Source: an uncultured Bacteroidales bacterium (GTDB taxonomy: Bacteria > Bacteroidota > Bacteroidia > Bacteroidales > FEN-979). Taken from it: a stretch of DNA of 64,000 nucleotides. Under the pieces are notes generated by a model. The model was not told the DNA's origin. It did not search any database and saw only the letters and a list, made by a program, of their open reading frames with translations. A program made the position numbers and the translations under genes. Of the stretch, positions 26,921 to 35,081 are shown in pieces. Position 1 is the stretch's first letter. Each line of letters starts with the position of its first letter. The stretch covers positions 1 through 64,000 of the forward strand of contig CAILVF010000004.1 in assembly GCA_903837605.1 (NCBI GenBank). Reading direction: 5' to 3'.

Positions 26921-27687
26921 AACAGGAAGCGATTATACAGGTTAAGAATGTTCATAAATCCTTTAAATCGGTGCATGCCGTGAGAGGGATAGACCTGGAG
27001 ATACTTCCTTCCCAGTTTATTGCCCTGCTTGGCCCGAACGGTGCAGGGAAAACCACTTTAGTTGAAATGATCGAAGGGATACAGAAGCCCGACAAGGGGG
27101 AGATCCTGATTACCGGGAAACCCTGGAAGGGAAACGAAAAGGAGTTACGCAGGATCATTGGCCTTTCACTTCAGGAAACACGTTTCATCGACAAGCTCAG
27201 GCTGTTTGAGACCCTGAGGCTGTTCGCAAGTTTTTTCGGTTTGGGTGCCGAGCGTTGCGAAGAGGTGATGAACCTGGTCGGGCTGGAAGAAAAGCGGCAG
27301 GCTTATGTGGTCAATCTTTCGGGAGGACAACGCCAGCGTCTGGCCCTGGGAGTGGCCCTGCTGAACAAACCGAGAATATTGTTGCTGGATGAGCCTACCA
27401 CGGGGCTGGATCCCCAGGCAAGACGGGAAGTATGGATGATACTTAAGAAGCTGAAAGATGCCTCGGCCACTTCCCTTATACTCACCACGCATTATATGGA
27501 AGAAGCGGAGCAGTTGTGCGATTACATCGTGATCATGGACCACGGTACCATACTGAAAGAAGGGACTTTGCATGACCTGCTGGGGAAGTCATCCGCATAC
27601 ATAGAAGAAAAACAGGAATACAAGGGGCCGCCGAGGAACCTCGATGAATTGTTTATAGAACTGACAGGACGACATCTGAATGAATAA
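26917..27687 (+). CDS. ABC transporter ATP-binding protein
   Basis: 256 residues with all nucleotide-binding motifs: Walker A GPNGAGKTTL, Q-loop LSLQETRF, signature LSGGQRQRLALG, Walker B ILLLDEPTTGLDPQ and switch His in LTTHYMEEAE. The closest type is the DrrA/CcmA-like exporter ATPase that works with a single ABC-2 permease. Its ATG overlaps the relA stop codon (ATGA), so translation is probably coupled. The downstream permease overlaps it by 8 bases. The substrate is unknown; drugs or lipids are usual for the class. Confidence 0.93.
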   Translation: MKQEAIIQVKNVHKSFKSVHAVRGIDLEILPSQFIALLGPNGAGKTTLVEMIEGIQKPDKGEILITGKPWKGNEKELRRIIGLSLQETRFIDKLRLFETLRLFASFFGLGAERCEEVMNLVGLEEKRQAYVVNLSGGQRQRLALGVALLNKPRILLLDEPTTGLDPQARREVWMILKKLKDASATSLILTTHYMEEAEQLCDYIVIMDHGTILKEGTLHDLLGKSSAYIEEKQEYKGPPRNLDELFIELTGRHLNE

Positions 27688-28822
27688 ACTGAGAAACAGC
27701 CAGCTCTGGCAACTGATACTTGCGAATGCCCGCGAACTCCTGAGGGAACCTGCAGTGCTTTTCTGGGGCATCGGCTTCCCCATCCTCATGTCGCTCGGCC
27801 TGGGCGTGGCGTTCACAAAAAAGAAAGATGTGACGGTGACCATCGCCGTGATAGGCCGGAATCACCTTATACATGCGCCGTCCGACAGTGTTTCGGTGAT
27901 ACAGACTTTCCTGCTCAGGAACAAGGCTATACTGAAAGTGGGGAAAGACGGCTCCATTTCACGTGAGCTTACGGTTCCTGACGAAAAGCTTGGAGGTACG
28001 AAATATATATTCAGCGACATGAGCTGGAAAAAGGCCATGGTGATGCTGAAACGGGGGAACCTTAACCTGGTGATGGATGAGTCGGGTTCACAAATTCAAT
28101 ACCACTTTGACCCTATGAATCCTGATGCGCAGCTGACTTACCTGAAGTTTTCAAAGCTGATGAAGGATCCTGACCTTATCATCAGGGAATCGGAGACGGA
28201 GATCAGGCCTCTTAATGTAACGGGGACCCGGTATATCGATTTCCTGGTGCCCGGGCTGATCTGCATGGGGGTTATGATGGCGTGCATGTGGGGGGTGAGT
28301 TATGATATCATTGAGAAACGTTCCAAAAAGCTTCTCCGCAGGATGATAGCGACCCCGATGAAACGTTCGAATTTCCTGGTGGCCCTGATCACCGTGAGGA
28401 TTGCAATGAATTTTGTTGAATCCGGATTGCTTTTTCTCGTTGCATCACTTGTTTTCCATATTACCATACAGGGCAGCGTGCCCGCCCTGATCCTGTTTTT
28501 CCTTTCAGGGAATATTGCTTTTGCAGGGATCGCCGTGTTCCTGTCATGCAATACCGCCAAGACCGAAATCGGCAACGGCCTGATCAACCTGATAAGCATG
28601 CCCATGATGGTGCTCTCGGGGATCTTCTTCTCATATCATAATTTCCCCGGATGGAGTATCCCCGCAATTCAAAAATTTCCATTGACTATGATGGCCGACG
28701 GAGTTCGGAGTATTTTCATTGAAGGCGCAGGGTTTGGTGAAATCATGCTGCCTGCACTGATCATGCTTGTGATTGGTGTGGCTTTCTTCACGGCAGGGCT
28801 GAAGCTGTTTAAATGGCATTGA
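27680..28822 (+). CDS. ABC-2 type permease
   Basis: 380 residues. An N-terminal helix (about 27-45, VLFWGIGFPILMSLGLGVAF) is followed by a large extracytoplasmic domain (about 50-185) and five C-terminal helices (about 190-375), the standard DrrB/YhhJ-like layout. It pairs with the overlapping ATPase gene to form a half-size exporter dimer in the inner membrane. The region beyond its stop (28823-28979) holds nothing I recognise except a possible promoter for the next gene. Confidence 0.9.
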   Translation: MNKLRNSQLWQLILANARELLREPAVLFWGIGFPILMSLGLGVAFTKKKDVTVTIAVIGRNHLIHAPSDSVSVIQTFLLRNKAILKVGKDGSISRELTVPDEKLGGTKYIFSDMSWKKAMVMLKRGNLNLVMDESGSQIQYHFDPMNPDAQLTYLKFSKLMKDPDLIIRESETEIRPLNVTGTRYIDFLVPGLICMGVMMACMWGVSYDIIEKRSKKLLRRMIATPMKRSNFLVALITVRIAMNFVESGLLFLVASLVFHITIQGSVPALILFFLSGNIAFAGIAVFLSCNTAKTEIGNGLINLISMPMMVLSGIFFSYHNFPGWSIPAIQKFPLTMMADGVRSIFIEGAGFGEIMLPALIMLVIGVAFFTAGLKLFKWH

Positions 28823-28931
28823 TGTTTCCTGATCTGAGTTGAATCAATGCCCTGCTCCGTGGGACAGTTCAAAGGCTCCTGGTTCGGGTTCATACCCATG
28901 ATGTGATCCCATGGATTTTTCGGGGTTTTCC

Positions 28932-28961
28932 TTGCTTTTTATTTGAAAATTTCGTATATTG
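28932..28961 (+). promoter_or_regulatory. Possible promoter of the cytidylate-kinase-like gene
   Basis: TTG at 28932-28934 is followed after 20 bases by TATATTGG, an imperfect match to TAnnTTTG, some 20 bases before the ATG at 28980. Spacing is right; the -7 match is weak. Confidence 0.3.
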
Positions 28962-28979
28962 GCTTCAAATCCAGGTCTT

Positions 28980-29669
28980 ATGGAAAATCTGCTACTTAAG
29001 TATATGGCGGAACACCTTTCAAATGATCAGGTCAAGGCGCCGGTTACGAAAAAACCCATAGTCACCATCAGCAGGGAGTATGGCTGCCCTTCCAAACTAA
29101 TTGCCCAGATGCTCACCGATGCACTGAACAAGAGAGAAAGGGAACCCGATCACAAGAAGTGGAAATTCATTAATAAGGAGGTGCTTGAATCGGCGGCAAA
29201 AGAACTCCAGCTTAATCCTGCAGATGTAAAGTACCTTCTCAGTGTGGGAGAAAAAAGCCTGCTTGAGGATTTCCTGGTCTCGTTCTCTTCAAGTTATGTG
29301 AGCAATCTAAAGGTCAAACACACCCTGGTAAAGGTTGTAAATACTATTGCCCAGGCAGGACATGTTGTACTGGTCGGCAGGGGAAGTGCGGCTATACTCA
29401 GGGGAAGGCCTGTCTCCCTTCATATACGGTTGCAGGCTCCGGTCGAATGGAGGGTAAAATCGGTATGTGAATTGAGGAATGTTGGTCCCGAAGAAGCCAT
29501 GCATATGATCGAGACTACAGATAAGAAACGCAGCGCATTGTATGAGCTTATCCTTGGGAAAAGGATGGATCCGTATATTTTCGACATGGCGTTTAATTGT
29601 GCAAGCCTGTCGAAACACCAGATTGTAAAGGGCATACTGGTCGTGATGGAAGCCATGGATATGCTCTGA
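28980..29669 (+). CDS. Cytidylate kinase-like family protein
   Basis: I use the ATG at 28980 (MENLLLKYMAEHL); a TTG at 28959 would add seven residues. 229 residues. The N-terminal PIVTISREYGCPSKLIAQML replaces a classical Walker A in the way seen in the cytidylate-kinase-2 family, and VVLVGRGSAAILRGRPVSLHIRLQAPVEWRV is the family's central block. The fold is that of a P-loop nucleotide kinase, but true CMP kinase activity is not assured. It stands alone upstream of two tRNA genes. Confidence 0.8.
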   Translation: MENLLLKYMAEHLSNDQVKAPVTKKPIVTISREYGCPSKLIAQMLTDALNKREREPDHKKWKFINKEVLESAAKELQLNPADVKYLLSVGEKSLLEDFLVSFSSSYVSNLKVKHTLVKVVNTIAQAGHVVLVGRGSAAILRGRPVSLHIRLQAPVEWRVKSVCELRNVGPEEAMHMIETTDKKRSALYELILGKRMDPYIFDMAFNCASLSKHQIVKGILVVMEAMDML

Positions 29670-29689
29670 CCGCGGCATGCTCCCTGATA

Positions 29690-29722
29690 AATCGTCAATC
29701 GTAATTCGTAAATCGCAAATCT
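29690..29722. repeat. 7-bp periodic tract AATCGTC / AATCGTA / ATTCGTA / AATCGCA
   Basis: Four and a half 7-base units sit between the kinase-like gene and tRNA-Pro. The unit differs completely in sequence from the CCCCG-type tracts but keeps the same period. Confidence 0.6.
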
Positions 29723-29727
29723 TTTCT

Positions 29728-29735
29728 TACCTTTG
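29728..29735 (+). promoter_or_regulatory. -7 box of the tRNA pair
   Basis: TACCTTTG matches TAnnTTTG exactly, 15 bases upstream of the first base of tRNA-Pro. The position is right for a tRNA promoter. The -33 region falls in the repeat tract and shows no TTG. Confidence 0.5.
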
Positions 29736-29750
29736 CAGCCCTAAATTATT

Positions 29751-29827
29751 CGGGATGTAGCGCAGTTGGCTAGCGCACCACGTTCGGGACGTGGGGGTCG
29801 GAAGTTCGAGTCTTCTCATCCCGACCA
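29751..29827 (+). tRNA. tRNA-Pro, anticodon CGG
   Basis: The full cloverleaf can be drawn: acceptor CGGGATG/CATCCCG, D-arm GCGC/GCGC, anticodon stem CCACG/CGTGG around loop TTCGGGA (anticodon CGG), T-arm GAAG-TTCGAGT-CTTC. The discriminator A and an encoded CCA end (29825-29827) are present. It reads the codon CCG. Confidence 0.97.
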
Positions 29828-29832
29828 AAACA

Positions 29833-29857
29833 AAGGGCGGTTCATTGGATCGCCCTT
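29833..29857 (+). terminator. Hairpin between the two tRNA genes
   Basis: AAGGGCG (29833-29839) pairs exactly with CGCCCTT (29851-29857) around an 11-base loop. No T-run follows, so it may be a processing signal in a bicistronic tRNA precursor rather than a terminator. Confidence 0.45.
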
Positions 29858-29864
29858 ACCTATT

Positions 29865-29937
29865 GCCTCTTTAGCTCAGTTGGTAGAGCAGCTGATTCGT
29901 AATTAGCAGGTCGGGGGTTCAAGTCCCCTGAGAGGCT
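29865..29937 (+). tRNA. tRNA-Thr, anticodon CGT
   Basis: Acceptor GCCTCTT pairs with GAGAGGC, the D-arm is GCTC/GAGC, anticodon stem GCTGA/TTAGC holds loop TTCGTAA (anticodon CGT), and the T-arm is GGGGG-TTCAAGT-CCCC. It reads ACG. Unlike the preceding tRNA-Pro it has no encoded CCA, so CCA must be added enzymatically. Confidence 0.96.
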
Positions 29938-29950
29938 CGGAAAAACAAAA

Positions 29951-29984
29951 GGGGCTGTCTCTGTATCCTGAGACAGCCCCTTTC
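29951..29984. terminator. Strong bidirectional terminator hairpin
   Basis: GGGGCTGTCTC (29951-29961) and GAGACAGCCCC (29970-29980) form a perfect 11-bp stem with an 8-base loop, A-run before and TTT after. It ends the tRNA transcript and that of the convergent small repeat protein gene. Confidence 0.85.
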
Positions 29985-30012
29985 TTCATTTCAAGGGGAT
30001 AGATATGTTGAG

Positions 30013-30459
30013 TTAAAGAAGATCCTCGAATGTTGCTTCGGTTGGATTTACCGGGGCAAGGACACCGTTTTCACCTGACTTGCTGGTATCGATATCGGGG
30101 AAATCAGCTTCGCCTGGAGTTGAAGGGGCAAGATCCTGAAGCAGTAAATTCAGATTATCAACGTCTGAATCGCTAAAGTCAGCTTCAGCAGGAGTTACAG
30201 GTGCAAGTGTGCCTGGTGCTGCAACATTTACAACGACTAAATCATTGTCGCTGAAATCGGCTTCACCGGGGCATACAGGCGCTAATCCCTTCAGATCTGA
30301 CAAACTGATAGCCGAAGCTTCAACTGCTGAACCTGAAGTCTCAATTGAACGGTATGAAAGCAGCCCGGGATTCATCGTTTGAGCTGCGCTGCCGTTTGCA
30401 AAGAGAAGACTGGACTGTAATCCTAAAAAGGTCACTATTATATAAAATGTAGTTTTCAT
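30013..30459 (-). CDS. Small secreted protein with four LAPVxPxEAxF repeats, unknown function
   Basis: 148 residues. Signal peptide about 1-21 or 1-27 (FYIIVTFLGLQSSLLFANGSAAQ). The acidic mature part holds four copies of a 14-residue motif: LAPVCPGEADFSDN (59-72), LAPVTPAEADFSDS (85-98), LAPSTPGEADFPDI (110-123) and LAPVNPTEATFEDL (134-147), spaced 24-26 residues apart. The copies use different synonymous codons for the same residues (EADF is written three ways), so the peptide motif seems conserved by selection rather than by recent duplication. There is one Cys (63) and no predicted membrane anchor. I recognise no family. It has its own promoter and terminator. Confidence 0.7.
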   Translation of the reverse strand: MKTTFYIIVTFLGLQSSLLFANGSAAQTMNPGLLSYRSIETSGSAVEASAISLSDLKGLAPVCPGEADFSDNDLVVVNVAAPGTLAPVTPAEADFSDSDVDNLNLLLQDLAPSTPGEADFPDIDTSKSGENGVLAPVNPTEATFEDLL

Positions 30460-30611
30460 TAGTTTTGATTTTTGGTTCTGTTGTTTCTTTGTCGTTTAAA
30501 CTTGATTCGAACATAAGACGAACCCCTCAGGGTAATGTTACAGTCATTATGACATCCTGGTTTCATTTAACAAAAATTTAACAAAACATTGAAAGTTAAA
30601 TAATTAAGCTG

Positions 30612-30645
30612 CAAATATAAACTTTATTTAGACTCGATAAATCAA
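30612..30645 (-). promoter_or_regulatory. Promoter of the LAPVxP repeat protein
   Basis: On the minus strand TTG is followed after about 23 bases by TATATTTG (30612-30619), a perfect -7 box. Transcription would begin near 30606, leaving an unusually long leader of about 145 bases before the start codon at 30459. The spacer is at the upper limit for this promoter class. Confidence 0.5.
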
Positions 30646-30725
30646 AAAATCGATGAAATTCCCTTAAATCACGACGAATGGGGGAAAAAAACCGACGAAA
30701 ATTTAAGATACAGAAAATGAGATGA

Positions 30726-31835
30726 TTACATGTGTAGTTCGGCGATGTTTCCGTTGATCAGGTACTTACCCATGCATTGGGCGGTAAGGCATGAATGAAC
30801 AGGAAGTATCCCCAGCAAATCGCCGGGGTTCAGCAAACCGAACACCTCTTTGCTCACTTTTAAAACTCCGTGCTCCTGGGAAAGAGCACTGACATAGCAA
30901 TCATCGAGAGGCTCTGACCAGCCCCCGGCTGAAAGGCTGCAGACTAAACCGAAAATAGTTTTTCCCTTGTAAAAAACCGATTCTTTCGATAAATGAACAG
31001 CCCCGCCGTATACAACAATTTCATTTCTGGAAGGCTCTTTTGAGACCACCGGACAGGCAAGGCAAACAGCAATCCTGTTTGTTCCGCAACTTCCGATCAC
31101 AGTCTGCATCACATCATAAAAGACAAAATTGCCGGGCCGGATCTCGTTCATGGTGCTGAAATCTTCAAGAAGGCTGCATGCCGGGGTATCGCCAACAGAA
31201 AGCATAAGGTCGCCCGGTCCGCTGTCAAAATTGTCTTTTAATGATTTAAGCTGGTAGAAGGCCTCCCAGCTTATCATTTCGATCTCCTCCCTCCCCCTGG
31301 CATTGTAAGTATGACCGGTATGGGTAAGGAACCCATTGAATGTCAGCATCGAATGTTTCCGGCAGGTATTGATGATACTTTCTATTTTTTCATTGTCGGC
31401 TGAAGTCAGTCCTGTCCTGTGGTAACCGGTATCAATTTTAATAAATACCCCTACAGGCCGGTGAATCACTTTCAATACCTGCCCGAAACTCTCCAGGGGT
31501 TCCGCCATCGTTACAAGTATATTCAGATCAGCCTTTCCTGAAAGTTCAATAATTTCAATTGATTCGCGGATGTTCAATGGGAATGCAACAGTGATGTCTA
31601 CCCAGCCTTTTTCAATAAAGTACCTGGCCATGGAAACGCTGGCAACTGTTATTGCACTTACCCCTTCCTCCCTGAACCATTCCCCGACCAGTCCTGATTG
31701 ATGGGTTTTAAAATGGGGCCTGAAATTTACCCCAAGCCTCCTGGCTTTCTCAGCCATCCAATGGATATTGCTCCTGCAAATGGATTCATCCAGCAGCAGT
31801 GTCGGGCGTTGTATGCTGTCAAGCGGGAGGTTCAC
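30726..31835 (-). CDS. PLP-dependent D-threonine aldolase / D-serine dehydratase-like protein
   Basis: 369 residues. The alanine-racemase-type TIM barrel has its PLP Lys in NFRPHFKTHQS (about residue 43) and a substrate-phosphate region FNGFLTHTGHTY. The C-terminal domain has the metal ligands of the D-serine dehydratase/D-threonine aldolase group in SQEHGVL and PVHSCLTAQC (His and Cys). It should cleave or deaminate a D-hydroxy amino acid. It starts 3 bp after the peptidase stop, the last gene of the ptb operon. Aldolase versus dehydratase cannot be decided from sequence alone. Confidence 0.85.
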   Translation of the reverse strand: MNLPLDSIQRPTLLLDESICRSNIHWMAEKARRLGVNFRPHFKTHQSGLVGEWFREEGVSAITVASVSMARYFIEKGWVDITVAFPLNIRESIEIIELSGKADLNILVTMAEPLESFGQVLKVIHRPVGVFIKIDTGYHRTGLTSADNEKIESIINTCRKHSMLTFNGFLTHTGHTYNARGREEIEMISWEAFYQLKSLKDNFDSGPGDLMLSVGDTPACSLLEDFSTMNEIRPGNFVFYDVMQTVIGSCGTNRIAVCLACPVVSKEPSRNEIVVYGGAVHLSKESVFYKGKTIFGLVCSLSAGGWSEPLDDCYVSALSQEHGVLKVSKEVFGLLNPGDLLGILPVHSCLTAQCMGKYLINGNIAELHM

Positions 31836-31838
31836 TGC

Positions 31839-33971
31839 CTAAAGATAGTCTTTAAAATACTGGTACATCTTCGTATTGAGATGGACCCTGTCTTTCCCTC
31901 TTACATTATGCTCATGGCCCGGGTAAATAAAATAATCGACCTGTTTCCCTTCATCAACACATTTTTTAATGAAGGATAAGCCGTTTTGCGGAACCACCGT
32001 GCCATCCTGGTATCCCTGTATGATCAACAGCTTGCCGTTCAGCTTCTTCACATAATTCAGCAGGGAAGCGTTTTTATACCCATCGGGATTTGACTGGGGA
32101 GTGTCCATGTATCGCTCACCATACATCACTTCGTAATATTTCCAGTCAATGACGGGCCCCCCGCAAACAGCAACTTTAAACACACCGGGATTCCTCACCA
32201 TCATCGAGATCGTCATGAACCCGCCGTATGACCATCCGTTTATGCCTATTCTCGTGCTGTCGACCCAGGGCAGTGTTTTGAGATATTTTACTCCGCACAT
32301 CTGGTCCTCCACTTCTGCATCTCCCAGGTGGCGGAACACGGCCTGCTCAAACTCCCTGCCGCGTTCGGACGTCCCCCTGTTATCGAGTGTGAAAACAACG
32401 TAACCCTGTTCGGCAAGGTAATTCAGGAACAGCCCAGCCCCGCCCAGCCAGCTGTCGGTGACCATTTGGGAATGTGGCCCCCCGTATACGTAAATAACCA
32501 CCGGATAATGTTTTGTTGAATCGAAATCCACAGGTTTTATCATCCTGCAATACAGATCGGTGTTCTCCTTGTTTTTAACCGTAAAGATGCTCGTTGTCCC
32601 GATCTTATAATCCTTAAGGGGATTGACATCGCTGAGAAGTTCCTGTTTTACGGCTCCTTCTGCATCCAGCATCACAATTTTCCTTGCCAGGCCGGGGTTG
32701 GAGTATGAATCGATGAAAAAATTCCCGCTCGTATTCATCTTGATATTATGGCTGCCTGCGGATGAGGTTATCCCTTTAACCGTCCCTGATTTAAGGTCAA
32801 CCGAACACAGAGACCTTCCGATTGGATTACCCTTATTGCACATGAAGAATACCGTTTCACCCTTTGCATCGGTACCTGTAAAGGACCCCACTTCCCAGGG
32901 GCCTTTTGTAAGCTGTTTGAGGAGTTTCCCCGAGGCTTCATAAAGGTAAAAATGATTGTAGCCGTCACGCCTGCTCAGCCAGAGGAAGCGGGAAGGGTCT
33001 TTGTTTATAAATACCGGGCCATTGAGGGGTTCCACATACTTTGCATCGGTTTCCAGGAACAGGGTCCGCAGGAATTTTCCGGTGGACGCCTGGTATGATT
33101 TCATCCACATGCTGTCCTGTTCACGGTTCAGGATGGATATATAAATAATTTCACCATCGGGGCTCCAGGTTACATTCGTCAAGTATTTTGCAGTATCGGC
33201 CCCGGTTTCAAGTTCGATATGTTTGTTTGCACCAGGTGAATAAATGTGAATATTCACGCTATGGCTTTTCTGGCCTGCCATTGGATATTTTGTGCCATCG
33301 AGGACTGCAATTGGGTCGGTGATATCAACGGTGGGATAGCTGGCTACACCGGTTTCATTCATGTAGTAATAAGCAAGCTGATCACCGTCGGGTGACCAGA
33401 AAGTGCCCTTGCTGATCCCGAACTCATTCCTGTGGACCCTGTTGGATCCATAGGAAACATCGGGGTTCAAGGAGGTTTCAACCTTGTATTCCTTGCCTTT
33501 GACGCTGACAAACAAATCGTTCTTCTCAGTGTAGGCGGTATTGAAAGTTTTTGGCGCCACATCTGTATTTTGCGCATTTTCGGGCCAGGAATTGAGTTTT
33601 TGCAGTATGCCATCCGCAAGATTAAAACTAAAGAATTTGTTCTTTGAAATAAAACTGAACGTATTGGACTTATATACCGTGATGGAAGGAAAACGGGAGA
33701 GTGTATCTTCCTTCGCTTCCTTTAAGCCCTTGTTCAGGGCCGGAAGCCTGAGGATGGTGTCTTTTAATGTGTTATCGGGATAAGCTTTTACCAGGCAGTT
33801 TTTCGCTGTGAAAAACCAGTTGTTTTCATCGCCGTTCCATTGAAGCTGGGAGAGGTTTTTTGCAGTGAGCCCGGTGCCGAGAGTGGCTTCTTCCATGCTC
33901 ATAAGTTTGGTCTGTGCAAAAAGAAGGCCCGGTAAGACCAGGCCTGAAAGAATGATGAATAATCGTTTCAT
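31839..33971 (-). CDS. Dipeptidyl-peptidase IV-type S9 serine peptidase
   Basis: 710 residues, signal peptide MKRLFIILSGLVLPGLLFAQ. The N-terminal eight-bladed propeller (about 30-450) includes repeated WSPDGD/E turns. The C-terminal hydrolase domain has the nucleophile in GINGWSYGGFM, the Asp in GYQDGTVVPQN and the His in PGHEHNV. The DPP-IV Glu motif for the substrate N terminus is less clear. It releases dipeptides from peptides in the periplasm. It lies 9 bp after buk and 3 bp before the PLP enzyme, so peptide breakdown and amino-acid energy metabolism are cotranscribed. Confidence 0.93.
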   Translation of the reverse strand: MKRLFIILSGLVLPGLLFAQTKLMSMEEATLGTGLTAKNLSQLQWNGDENNWFFTAKNCLVKAYPDNTLKDTILRLPALNKGLKEAKEDTLSRFPSITVYKSNTFSFISKNKFFSFNLADGILQKLNSWPENAQNTDVAPKTFNTAYTEKNDLFVSVKGKEYKVETSLNPDVSYGSNRVHRNEFGISKGTFWSPDGDQLAYYYMNETGVASYPTVDITDPIAVLDGTKYPMAGQKSHSVNIHIYSPGANKHIELETGADTAKYLTNVTWSPDGEIIYISILNREQDSMWMKSYQASTGKFLRTLFLETDAKYVEPLNGPVFINKDPSRFLWLSRRDGYNHFYLYEASGKLLKQLTKGPWEVGSFTGTDAKGETVFFMCNKGNPIGRSLCSVDLKSGTVKGITSSAGSHNIKMNTSGNFFIDSYSNPGLARKIVMLDAEGAVKQELLSDVNPLKDYKIGTTSIFTVKNKENTDLYCRMIKPVDFDSTKHYPVVIYVYGGPHSQMVTDSWLGGAGLFLNYLAEQGYVVFTLDNRGTSERGREFEQAVFRHLGDAEVEDQMCGVKYLKTLPWVDSTRIGINGWSYGGFMTISMMVRNPGVFKVAVCGGPVIDWKYYEVMYGERYMDTPQSNPDGYKNASLLNYVKKLNGKLLIIQGYQDGTVVPQNGLSFIKKCVDEGKQVDYFIYPGHEHNVRGKDRVHLNTKMYQYFKDYL

Positions 33972-33980
33972 GCCATTAAA

Positions 33981-35060
33981 TCAGTTATAGATTGTAGGAG
34001 TTATTTCGCCTTTTAAGACCATGATTCCGTTTTGTGCGAGGGCTCTCATCTCATCTTCGCCGGGGTATATCTGGACCGGCGCAAGTTTATAAACCCTTTC
34101 CTGTATCCAGCTTACGAACATTTTATCGTATGCAACACCACCTGTGATAAGGATGGCATCGCATTCGCATTTGAGCACGGTGTACATTTCACCAATGGTC
34201 TTGGCGATCTGGTAGGCCATGGCCTGGTAAATCAGCTTAGCCTGTTCGTCCCCGGCTTTTACCCTTTGTTCGACTTCGGCTGCATTGTTGGTCCCCAGGT
34301 AGGCTACAAGTCCGCCCTCGCCGGTTACCATCTTTTTGATCTGTTTTACATCATATTCCCCGCTGAAACACATTTTAATAAGCTGGTTAACAGGAAGGGT
34401 CCCGCTGCGTTCGGGGCTGAAAGGCCCTTCGCCGTCAACACCCTGGTTTACGTCAATGACTTTCCCTTTCTTATGAGCACCTACAGTCACACCTCCCCCA
34501 AGATGGGCTACAATAAGATTCACATCCTCGTAGCGTTTCTGGATGGCACGGGCATATTCCCTTGCTATTGCTTTCTGGTTCAGGGCGTGGAAGATGGAAA
34601 CCCTTTTAAAAAGTGGATGCCCGGCGATCCTGGCCAAAGGTTCAAGTTCATCAACAACTACAGGGTCGGCAATATATGCTTTGGCCCCGGGAATGTTTTT
34701 AATAAGATCATTGGCAATAAGGCCGCCGAGGTTGCTGGCATGCTCTGTCTCGGAATGGATGAGGTCATGGATCATGGTTTCATTGACCTCATAAACCCCA
34801 GAAGGGATTGGCTTCAGCACGCCACCGCGTCCAACCACAACCTTTACCTGTTCGAGGTTGATGCCGGCATCTGCCATCTGCTGGAGGATGATGTTTTTGC
34901 GGAACTGGAACTGGTCGGAGATCTTAAGAAAAGGCGCCAGTTCTTCGGATGTGTGCTTGATGGTTTTCAGGAAGACCGCTTTGTCGTTCTGGAAAACCGC
35001 GATTTTAGTTGAGGTTGATCCCGGGTTGATAGCAATTACCCGGACATTGTCCATTTCCAT
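33981..35060 (-). CDS. buk: Butyrate kinase
   Basis: 359 residues of the acetokinase superfamily. The phosphate loop INPGSTSTKIAVF opens the protein. LIVAHLGGGVTVGAHKKGKVIDV and NQGVDGEGPFSPERSGTLP are typical of butyrate/branched-chain carboxylate kinases rather than acetate kinases. It makes ATP from ADP and butyryl (or isovaleryl/isobutyryl) phosphate. Together with Ptb two genes upstream it completes substrate-level phosphorylation from acyl-CoA. The first Met (35060) or the one two codons later may be used. Confidence 0.95.
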   Translation of the reverse strand: MEMDNVRVIAINPGSTSTKIAVFQNDKAVFLKTIKHTSEELAPFLKISDQFQFRKNIILQQMADAGINLEQVKVVVGRGGVLKPIPSGVYEVNETMIHDLIHSETEHASNLGGLIANDLIKNIPGAKAYIADPVVVDELEPLARIAGHPLFKRVSIFHALNQKAIAREYARAIQKRYEDVNLIVAHLGGGVTVGAHKKGKVIDVNQGVDGEGPFSPERSGTLPVNQLIKMCFSGEYDVKQIKKMVTGEGGLVAYLGTNNAAEVEQRVKAGDEQAKLIYQAMAYQIAKTIGEMYTVLKCECDAILITGGVAYDKMFVSWIQERVYKLAPVQIYPGEDEMRALAQNGIMVLKGEITPTIYN

Positions 35061-35081
35061 ACTGTTTATTTTTTTTCAGGC

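Noticed and set aside
29690..29940. Integration site at the tRNA genes
   Set aside because: No integrase, phage gene or repeated tRNA 3-prime end is found nearby.
34032..35012. 326-codon plus-strand frame
   Set aside because: It is antisense to butyrate kinase and shows no family motif.
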